From Clostridium sp. CAG:575 (GTDB taxonomy: Bacteria > Bacillota > Clostridia > TANB77 > CAG-508): 8,665 bases of DNA. Within the stretch, counting starts at the first letter, position 1. Each line of letters begins with the position of its first letter. The stretch covers positions 1 through 8,665 of the forward strand of contig FR884480.1 in the NCBI GenBank assembly GCA_000435535.1, given 5' to 3'. Below, in pieces: positions 1 to 4,799 of the stretch. The notes below the pieces were generated by a model. The model saw only the letters and a program-made list of their open reading frames with translations. It made no database searches and had not been told where the DNA came from. Made by a program: the position numbers and the translations under genes.

Positions 1-70
1 CTTTATTTTCTATCATATTACTAATAAATTTATAATCATAATTTTCAAAACATTTCATTTTATCACACAT
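1..70 (-). CDS. Possible 5' end of an unidentified gene, cut by the window edge
   Basis: A minus-strand frame opens with ATG at 70-68 and stays open for 23 codons to the window edge. An AGAGGA ribosome-binding-like stretch lies 6 bases upstream of this ATG. An earlier ATG (75-73) in another frame stops after six codons, so it is not the start. The fragment begins MCDKMKCFENYDYKF and ends with SNMIENK. Its second half resembles the N-terminus of the divergent HD-domain protein next door (FIS..SDMIENN), so it could be a related or duplicated gene, but 23 residues are too few to tell. I do not recognise a family. The call rests only on the open frame, the ribosome binding site and the divergent arrangement. 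Confidence 0.4.
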   Translation of the reverse strand, partial: MCDKMKCFENYDYKFISNMIENK

Positions 71-152
71 AACATATCCTCTTTAAATTTTTTATATAAT
101 GTATTTTTTCCAAATTTTAAGTTTCTAAACATAAATTTACAATTTCTTACTA

Positions 153-181
153 TTGACACATATAATAATATATACTAAAAT
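153..181 (+). promoter_or_regulatory. Sigma-A-type promoter of the HD-domain gene
   Basis: A perfect TTGACA (153-158) is followed after exactly 17 bases by TAAAAT (176-181). The ATG of the HD-domain gene lies 39 bases downstream. An AAAGGA ribosome binding site (205-210) sits 9 bases before that ATG. Confidence 0.8.
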
Positions 182-219
182 AAATATTAGAAAAATCTTA
201 ATACAAAGGACGCTTTTTA

Positions 220-753
220 ATGGATAAATTATTACAAAAAATATATGCTGATAAATATTTTATTAGTATAATTTCAGATATGATAGAAAATAATACTGTA
301 AAACAAATGCATGATTTTAAACAACACTATGAAACAACTTGTTTTGAACATTGTTTAGTAGCATCTTATTATTGCTATTTATTGTGTAAAAAATTTAATT
401 TAGATTATATTTCTTGCAGTAGAGCTGCTATGGTTCATGATTTATTTTTATATGACTGGCGTAAAAGGCAAAATGGTAGAAAAGGTCTCCATGCTTTTAC
501 TCATCCACAAACTGCATATGACAATGCTTCTAAATTATTTGATTTGAATGAAAAAGAAAAAGATATTATTGTAAAACACATGTGGCCAGTAACTTTAGCT
601 TTACCAAAATATAAAGAAAGTTATATTTTGACTTTAGTAGATAAATATTGTGCTTTGAATGAATCTTATCAAGAAATCTTTAATCGTTTTTGTCAGAAAA
701 AAGTATTTAGGTATGCTTATGTATTTTTATGCTTATTGTTTATTAAATTATAA
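220..753 (+). CDS. HD-domain phosphohydrolase-like protein
   Basis: This is a 177-residue protein of the HD superfamily, whose members are metal-dependent phosphohydrolases acting on nucleotides, cyclic dinucleotides or other phosphoesters; the substrate here is unknown. The expected metal ligands are visible: His44 (FEHCLVAS), the His73-Asp74 doublet (MVHDLFLYDW) and Asp141 (LVDKYCAL). Extra histidines at 91, 95 and 120 lie where many HDIG-type proteins place additional ligands. The C-terminal 20 residues are hydrophobic (RYAYVFLCLLFIKL), which could be a buried helix or a weak membrane contact. There is no signal peptide. The start is supported by AAAGGA 9 bases upstream. The gene is monocistronic, with its own promoter and a terminator directly after the stop. 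Family assignment is firm; function is not. Confidence 0.85.
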   Translation: MDKLLQKIYADKYFISIISDMIENNTVKQMHDFKQHYETTCFEHCLVASYYCYLLCKKFNLDYISCSRAAMVHDLFLYDWRKRQNGRKGLHAFTHPQTAYDNASKLFDLNEKEKDIIVKHMWPVTLALPKYKESYILTLVDKYCALNESYQEIFNRFCQKKVFRYAYVFLCLLFIKL

Positions 754-763
754 AGATACTTTA

Positions 764-799
764 CCCCATTTTACAAAATAGTAAAATGGGGGTATTTTT
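764..799 (+). terminator. Intrinsic terminator after the HD-domain gene
   Basis: An 11-bp stem pairs CCCCATTTTAC (764-774) with GTAAAATGGGG (781-791) around a 6-base loop, followed by one extra G, TA and a T5 run (795-799). It lies 11 bases after the HD gene stop. The T run overlaps the stop codon of the convergent ATPase gene, so the hairpin may also slow minus-strand transcription, although no T-rich tail follows on that strand. Confidence 0.85.
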
Positions 800-1997
800 A
801 AAAATTCTCATCTAGCAAAAAATCTATAATATTTTTATGAATAATTCCATTTCTTGAAAAATCTATTTTGTCTAAACTTATTACATACTTTGGATAATTA
901 TCATCTATAGAATCAAAAGCTCCAAATTCCCTTTCTATTACTTTTTCATCTGCAAGTATATATGTGACTTGTATATATTTAATTTCATTAAACTTTTTGG
1001 CAATAAAGTCTACTTCACCTTTTTTAGTTTTTCCTATATAAACATCGTATCCTCTTGTAATTAATTCATTATAGACCACATTCTCTAGAGCAAAAGTTCT
1101 ATTTATATCAAAATTATTATTTTTTATTTGAGCGATTCCTAAATCTGTCATATAGTATTTATTTAATGTTTTTAACACTGCTCTTCCATGTATATCATAT
1201 CTATAAACCTTTCTTATTATTAATGCCTTACATAATGCTTCTAAATAATTATATAGTGTTACAGTAGATACATCTCTTCCTTCTGTTTTTAAAAATTTAA
1301 TTATATTATTAGCTGAAAATTCTCTCCCTGTAGTATCTACCACATATTGAAGTATTAAATTAAATAGTTCTCTATCTTTTAAACCCAATCTTTCTACTAC
1401 ATCTCTTAATATTATAGAATCAAAAACACTATGCAAATAATCTTTTATATTATTTTCGTCTGTAAATTGAATTCTATTAGGTAATCCTCCCCATTTTACA
1501 AAATCCCAAAATGTATTATCATCTTTTGGAACTTTTCCAGTTAATTCAACATACTCTTTATAATTCAATGGATTTATATTAAAAGCAACATATCGACCTG
1601 ATAAGACAGTAGAAAGTTCATCTGACAACAATTTACTATTAGAACCTGTTATAAATATACTAACATTTTTTAATGATGCTCTTAAAGAATTTATAACTTT
1701 TTCAAAATTATCTACATTTTGAATTTCATCTAAAAATATATAATATAAATTTTCGTCTTTTATTTGTTCTTTAATATATGAATTTAGCTTTTTATAATCT
1801 CTTAATTCTTCATACTCTATATATTCAAAGTTTATATAAATGATATGATTATCAGTTATTCCTTTTTCTTTTAATTCTTCTATAATTTGTGTCAAAATAA
1901 CTGACTTTCCACATCTTCTAATACCTACTAATATTTTTATAAGGTCACTATCATAGAATCCTCTAATTTTTGATAAATATAGTTCTCTTTTTAACAT
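798..1997 (-). CDS. AAA-family ATPase with C-terminal DUF4143 domain
   Basis: This 399-residue protein has the architecture of the large prokaryotic AAA_14/DUF4143 group. The N-terminal P-loop ATPase shows Walker A GIRRCGKS (25-32), Walker B YYIFLDE (85-91) and a sensor-like TGSN (117-120). A middle helical and winged-helix-like part follows (about 140-300). The C-terminus has the PD-(D/E)XK-like pattern common in this family: Glu305 and Glu311 (ENVVYNEL), then EVDF (328-331) and Q343. Length is normal for the family. The physiological role of these proteins is not established. The ATG is preceded by GGGAAGTGG, a moderate ribosome binding site. It is transcribed alone from a strong promoter at 2018-2046, whose repeats suggest repression. 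It may be accessory, since it separates the ribosomal operon from the HD gene, but its base composition does not differ noticeably from its neighbours. Confidence 0.9.
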   Translation of the reverse strand: MLKRELYLSKIRGFYDSDLIKILVGIRRCGKSVILTQIIEELKEKGITDNHIIYINFEYIEYEELRDYKKLNSYIKEQIKDENLYYIFLDEIQNVDNFEKVINSLRASLKNVSIFITGSNSKLLSDELSTVLSGRYVAFNINPLNYKEYVELTGKVPKDDNTFWDFVKWGGLPNRIQFTDENNIKDYLHSVFDSIILRDVVERLGLKDRELFNLILQYVVDTTGREFSANNIIKFLKTEGRDVSTVTLYNYLEALCKALIIRKVYRYDIHGRAVLKTLNKYYMTDLGIAQIKNNNFDINRTFALENVVYNELITRGYDVYIGKTKKGEVDFIAKKFNEIKYIQVTYILADEKVIEREFGAFDSIDDNYPKYVISLDKIDFSRNGIIHKNIIDFLLDENF

Positions 1998-2017
1998 ATT
2001 ACCACTTCCCTAATAGT

Positions 2018-2046
2018 ATTGTAAAATAACTTAGTAATTTTGTCAA
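2018..2046 (-). promoter_or_regulatory. Sigma-A-type promoter of the AAA/DUF4143 gene
   Basis: On the minus strand a perfect TTGACA (2046-2041) is followed after 17 bases by TACAAT (2023-2018). The expected transcription start is near 2011, leaving a leader of only about 14 bases before the ATG at 1997. Confidence 0.85.
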
Positions 2047-2072
2047 GTTATTTTGTTTAGACAAAATAACTT
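2021..2072. repeat. Three 12-bp inverted-repeat units over the ATPase promoter (candidate operator)
   Basis: The unit AAGTTATTTTGT or its complement occurs at 2061-2072, 2045-2056 and, with its last two bases differing, 2021-2032. The first two form a perfect 12-bp palindrome arm pair with a 4-base centre. The third is an inverted copy of the second. The middle unit touches the -35 box and the third overlaps the -10 box. This is the layout expected of an operator for a dimeric repressor; no separate regulator gene is nearby, so self-regulation by the ATPase is possible but inferred. Confidence 0.6.
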
Positions 2073-2120
2073 TTTTTGAAACGTTTTTTACTTTCATGTA
2101 CTTTATTACATTAATTACAA

Positions 2121-2160
2121 CATAAAAGACTAAATGCAATTACGCACTTAGTCTTTTATG
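2121..2160 (-). terminator. Probable terminator hairpin of the ffh-rplS operon
   Basis: A perfect 13-bp stem pairs CATAAAAGACTAA (2121-2133) with its complement at 2148-2160. After an A/C mismatch, TGC/GCA adds three more pairs. It begins 53 bases past the rplS stop. The T tract on the minus strand is poor (TTTTATGTTG), so it may be a weak terminator or mainly a 3'-end stabiliser. Confidence 0.6.
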
Positions 2161-2164
2161 TTTA

Positions 2165-2200
2165 TACATATTCGCTATTACATTCAAAATAGTATATGTA
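2165..2200 (-). other. Second, imperfect hairpin between rplS and the terminator
   Basis: TACATAT (2165-2171) pairs with ATATGTA (2194-2200); after a small internal loop CTATT (2175-2179) pairs with AATAG (2188-2192). It starts 13 bases past the rplS stop and has no T run. A role in protecting the operon mRNA 3' end or assisting termination is possible. Confidence 0.4.
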
Positions 2201-2213
2201 CTTTATTATAAAA

Positions 2214-2681
2214 TTATTCAGCTTTATTTTCTGTTGCTTCAGCTACTGGTGCTTCTACAACGTCTTCTTTAACTTCTTCAGCAGCTGGTTCTTCTACTAA
2301 ATCTTCTTTAATTGTAATTTCTCTATTTTCAATTCTAGCTCCAACTTGTTCTTTAGTTTTAGCAGCTTTACCAACTCTGTCTCTTAAGTAGAATAATCTA
2401 GCTCTTCTAGCTTTACCAACTCTTACTAGTTCTACTTTTTCAACTAATGGTGAGTGAATTAAGAATGTTTTTTCTACACCAACACCGTAAGATGTTTTTC
2501 TTACTGTAAATGTTTGGTTAACTCCTCCACCTTGTACTTTAATAATAATTCCTTCGAAAACTTGGATTCTTTCTTTGTTTCCTTCTTTAATTCTTACATG
2601 AACTTTAACTGTATTTCCAACTTTTAATTCTGGTATTTTATTTTTTAATTGTTCATGTTCAATTGATTTTATAATATCCAT
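2214..2681 (-). CDS. rplS: 50S ribosomal protein L19, with acidic C-terminal tail
   Basis: L19 is a large-subunit protein at the interface with the small subunit. The protein shows the L19 core: [49 protein letters not shown] and [20 protein letters not shown] place the start at 2681 because MDIIKSIE is the normal L19 N-terminus and GGAGG lies just upstream; the frame extends 28 codons further, but that part is the leader RNA. The product is 155 residues, whereas L19 is usually about 115. The extra part, roughly 120-155, is rich in Glu, Ala and Val with few basic residues, unlike the basic core. It is the last gene of the operon, 94 bases after trmD, with its own leader. Confidence 0.95.
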   Translation of the reverse strand: MDIIKSIEHEQLKNKIPELKVGNTVKVHVRIKEGNKERIQVFEGIIIKVQGGGVNQTFTVRKTSYGVGVEKTFLIHSPLVEKVELVRVGKARRARLFYLRDRVGKAAKTKEQVGARIENREITIKEDLVEEPAAEEVKEDVVEAPVAEATENKAE

Positions 2682-2765
2682 TTTAGAATTTACCTCCTTC
2701 TTTATTTTGAGCGGTGCCCTCATAACCATACGCAAACGATTATTTAAAAATATTTGGCACATCAT
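2682..2765 (-). ncRNA. L19-leader-like cis-regulatory RNA before rplS
   Basis: The trmD-rplS spacer is GC-richer than other spacers here. On the minus strand GTGCC (2760-2756) can pair with GGCAC (2718-2714), closing a 37-base internal region that includes TCGTTTGCG. The GAGGGCACCGC stretch, directly followed by an A-rich segment and the AAGGAGG site, matches my memory of the Firmicutes L19 leader family (Rfam L19_leader), in which L19 is thought to repress its own synthesis. I could not run a covariance search, and the ends are approximate. Confidence 0.65.
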
Positions 2766-2775
2766 TTTATATTCT

Positions 2776-3525
2776 CTAAAACTTTTTATCTTTATCAGAT
2801 AGTTCTAATTTTCTTAGAATATTTCTATCCTCATCAGATAATTCTACTTCTTCTAAAAGATCTGGTCTTTTTAATAAAGTATTTATTAAGCTTTGCTCTC
2901 TTCTCCATTTTTCAATATTTTTATGATGACCTGTTAGTAAAACTTCTGGTACTTGTTTTCCATTAAAAATTTCTGGTCTTGTATATTGTGGATATTCAAG
3001 TAGTCCTTGTGAAAAAGATTCTTCTTTTGTCGAATCCTCTTTTAGAACTCCCTGTACATATCTACTAACACTATCGATTAATACCATTGCTGGTAATTCT
3101 CCTCCTGTTAATACATAATCCCCTATTGAAATTTCTTCATCAACAATCTCATCAATTACTCTTTGGTCAATCCCTTCATAATGTCCACAGAGAATGATTA
3201 TTTGCTTTTCTTTTGATAATTCTTCCACTTTTTTTTGGTCTAATTTTTTTCCTTGTGGTGACATGTATATTGTTCTTATTTTTTCATTGCATTTTGATTT
3301 TGCAATTATAGAATTGTAAGCATCATATACTACATCTGGCATCATAACCATTCCAGCTCCTCCACCATATGGTGTGTCATCAACTTTTTTATGTTTATTT
3401 TTTGAAAAGTCTCTAATATTTATTAAATTTATATCTATTATCCCCTTTTCTGTAGCTTTACCAATTATACTTTCTTGTAAGCTCATAAACATTTCAGGAA
3501 ATAATGTTAATACATTAAATTGCAT
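2776..3525 (-). CDS. trmD: tRNA (guanine-N1-)-methyltransferase TrmD
   Basis: TrmD uses S-adenosylmethionine to methylate N1 of G37 in tRNAs with G36-G37 (leucine CUN, proline CCN and the arginine CGG isoacceptor), preventing +1 frameshifting. The 249 residues are normal length. Visible family motifs: [13 protein letters not shown] (49-62), [12 protein letters not shown] (112-123), [15 protein letters not shown] (133-147, trefoil-knot SAM site) and [12 protein letters not shown] (174-185). Arg155 matches the conserved active-site arginine. The position of the catalytic Asp (DSF in E. coli) is Glu169 (EESF). The ribosome binding site GGAGGG (3541-3536) lies inside the end of rimM, and the ATG follows the rimM stop with no gap (TAAATG), so translational coupling to rimM is likely. 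Confidence 0.96.
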   Translation of the reverse strand: MQFNVLTLFPEMFMSLQESIIGKATEKGIIDINLINIRDFSKNKHKKVDDTPYGGGAGMVMMPDVVYDAYNSIIAKSKCNEKIRTIYMSPQGKKLDQKKVEELSKEKQIIILCGHYEGIDQRVIDEIVDEEISIGDYVLTGGELPAMVLIDSVSRYVQGVLKEDSTKEESFSQGLLEYPQYTRPEIFNGKQVPEVLLTGHHKNIEKWRREQSLINTLLKRPDLLEEVELSDEDRNILRKLELSDKDKKF

Positions 3526-4033
3526 TTATATTAAACCCTCCAAAATATGTACAATTATCTTTTTTTCATTTAAGTTGATTTCTTTTACAACTTCTGATAT
3601 TGCTGGTAATAATAATTGTTTTCCAAGCTCATCTTTTACAACATAAATGTCATTGCTTCCTGTATTAAATATATCATCTAAAATTCCTAAAAGTTTACCT
3701 TCATCAGAATAAACTTCTAGTCCGAAGTAAATCTACAATGTAATATGTATCATCTTCTAATTCTGGTTCATCTTCTCTTTTTACTTCTAAATAGAAATTT
3801 TTAAGCAGTTCTGCTTCTTCTACTTTATCAATTCCTTTAAGTTTCATAAGTACCATATCTTTATGATATTTTACTTCTTCTATTTCATATTCTTTTTTTG
3901 ATGTTTTATTTACTACATATACTTTCTTCAATCTATCAAATCTATTGATATCATCTGTAAATGGCTTAATTTTGACCATTCCTTTAATTCCAAAAGTATT
4001 AACAATTTGACCTATTTCTAAAAATTCTTGCAT
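3526..4033 (-). CDS. rimM: Ribosome maturation factor RimM, requiring a +1 frameshift
   Basis: RimM binds S19 in the immature 30S head and assists its assembly. The gene lies in two frames. Codons 1-103 (4033-3725) encode the N-terminal barrel: EIGQIVNTFGIKGMVKIKPF, RFDRLKKVYV, and the conserved Tyr97-Tyr98 of the linker (DTYYIVDLL). In frame, CGG ACT AGA AGT TTA TTC then TGA TGA ends a 109-residue product. Skipping one base (3724) continues at 3723-3526 with GLEVYSDEGKLLGILDDI, TGSNDIYVV, QLLLPAI and VVKEI, the complete PRC-barrel domain. The joined product is 168 residues, normal for RimM, and VDLL-GLEV matches the family at the junction. The start follows GGAG, 15 bases after khpA. It could be a programmed shift, a recent mutation or a sequence error; intactness of the second frame argues against old decay. 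Confidence 0.85.
3719..3727 (-). other. Candidate +1 ribosomal frameshift site CTT CGG in rimM
   Basis: Codon 103 CTT (3727-3725) is followed in frame by CGG (3724-3722). If the P-site leucine tRNA slips from CUU to UUC, the next codon is GGA, which restores RimM. This resembles the prfB site (CUU UGA) and the Ty1 site (CUU AGG C), where a leucine tRNA slips before a slow A-site codon. No Shine-Dalgarno-like stimulator is visible just upstream. ACTTC and GAAGT flank GGACTA and could form a weak 5-bp hairpin. There is no homopolymer here. Confidence 0.5.
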
Positions 4034-4048
4034 ATACTACTACTCCAT

Positions 4049-4279
4049 TTATCCAATAAATTCTATAGTAACTCTTTTTTGTTCTCTACCAGCTACTGCT
4101 TTCATTACAGTTCTAATAGATTTTGCAAGTCTACCTTGTTTTCCAATTATTTTTCCCATGTCTTCTTCTGCAACTTTGACTTCAAATACAACTGATTTTT
4201 CGCCTTCTAGTTCTTTGATTTCAACAGCTTCTTTATTATCAACTAAATTGCATATAATAGTTTCTAATATCTCTTTCAT
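4049..4279 (-). CDS. khpA: KH-domain RNA-binding protein KhpA (YlqC family)
   Basis: This 76-residue protein is a single KH domain of the KhpA/YlqC family, which binds RNA in the cytoplasm and, in streptococci and relatives, partners with KhpB/EloR. The GXXG loop is GKQG (46-49) within MGKIIGKQGRLAKSIRT, followed by the helix and strand VAGREQKRVTIEFIG. The usual length is about 75-80 residues. The start has AAGGAAGGA about 5 bases upstream. It sits in its standard place between rpsP and rimM. There is no ylqD gene between khpA and rimM, unlike in Bacillus. Confidence 0.93.
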   Translation of the reverse strand: MKEILETIICNLVDNKEAVEIKELEGEKSVVFEVKVAEEDMGKIIGKQGRLAKSIRTVMKAVAGREQKRVTIEFIG

Positions 4280-4313
4280 TTTAGTCCTTCCTTTCGTAAG
4301 TCAATACTTTTCT

Positions 4314-4343
4314 GTTTAAATCTTGTTTTATCTTGATTTAAAC
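4314..4343 (-). other. Hairpin in the rpsP-khpA spacer
   Basis: GTTTAAATC (4314-4322) pairs perfectly with GATTTAAAC (4335-4343) around a 12-base loop. On the mRNA it lies about 23 bases after the rpsP stop and 35 bases before the khpA start. With no T run it is not a good terminator; an mRNA processing or stabilising element separating the abundant rpsP message from khpA is plausible. Confidence 0.4.
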
Positions 4344-4366
4344 TAGAGCAAATTACGTTGCTTTAA

Positions 4367-4603
4367 TTATTTAGATGCTTTTTCGATTAAAGCTTTAACT
4401 GTATCTGTTGGTTTAGCACCATTTTTAATCCATTGAGAAACTTTTTCCATATCTAATACAATTGTAGATGGTTCTGTCATAGGATTATATGTTCCTATTT
4501 TTTCAATTATTTTACCATCTCTTGGGCTTTTTGAGTCAGCAACAACAATATGATAGAAAGGAGCTTTTTTCTTTCCTTCTCTTTGTAATCTAATTTTTAC
4601 CAT
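4367..4603 (-). CDS. rpsP: 30S ribosomal protein S16
   Basis: S16 is a small-subunit assembly protein binding 16S rRNA. The 78-residue product shows the family pattern: [40 protein letters not shown], and NGAKPTDTV near the end. The start at 4603 is chosen because MVKIRL is the universal S16 N-terminus and AGGAGGTGA lies 6 bases upstream; the open frame extends 22 codons further upstream only through a repeat-like leader. It follows ffh by 196 bases, a long gap for this operon. Confidence 0.96.
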   Translation of the reverse strand: MVKIRLQREGKKKAPFYHIVVADSKSPRDGKIIEKIGTYNPMTEPSTIVLDMEKVSQWIKNGAKPTDTVKALIEKASK

Positions 4604-4617
4604 TTTTTTCACCTCCT

Positions 4618-4677
4618 GGGAAAAAGGGACGTTCCTTCTTTTTCCCTTCAAAAAGGGATAGAGGGACACTCTTCTTC
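4618..4677. repeat. Palindromic G-run/T-run element in the rpsP leader
   Basis: GGGAAAAAG (4618-4626) pairs with CTTTTTCCC (4638-4646), with GGA-CGT-TCC as an inner small stem. An overlapping alternative stem pairs CCCTT (4644-4648) with AAGGG (4653-4657); the two share bases and exclude each other. GGGAC occurs twice on the plus strand (4626-4630 and 4663-4667). Composition differs sharply from the AT-rich flank at 4680-4799. The stem abuts the rpsP ribosome binding site. It could be a dispersed REP-like palindrome that landed here or a regulatory leader for S16. Confidence 0.5.
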
Positions 4678-4799
4678 AAAATTATATATAAATTTAAAAA
4701 TTTAATAACTAATTTAATTCTTATAAAGTAAAGCTCTTACATATTTTTTATATTTCTATTAATTTAAAATATTTTTGTAATTAAATCTATAAATTACTT

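Noticed and set aside
2045..2077. Plus-strand intrinsic terminator (12-bp stem plus T run)
   Set aside because: No plus-strand gene ends here. The stem overlaps the minus-strand -35 box and is repeated a third time, so an operator explains it better, although incidental antisense termination is possible.
2754..2966. Plus-strand open frame of 70 codons opposite trmD
   Set aside because: It is antisense to well-supported trmD, has no family resemblance, and its Phe/Leu-rich composition is what the complement of AT-rich coding DNA gives.
3374..3646. Plus-strand open frame of 90 codons opposite trmD and the 3' part of rimM
   Set aside because: It is a shadow of the minus-strand genes. The real coding signal there is the second rimM frame, which carries PRC-barrel motifs.
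3698..3724. Stop-codon recoding (TGA as Trp) or CGG reassignment as the explanation of the rimM break
   Set aside because: Reading through TGA TGA in the original frame gives no RimM-like sequence, while the +1 frame matches the family from GLEV onward, so a frame change is needed whatever the codon meaning.
4680..4799. Internal promoter between ffh and rpsP
   Set aside because: A TATAAT-like string exists on the minus strand, but no acceptable -35 box lies 16-18 bases away, and such strings are expected by chance in DNA this AT-rich.
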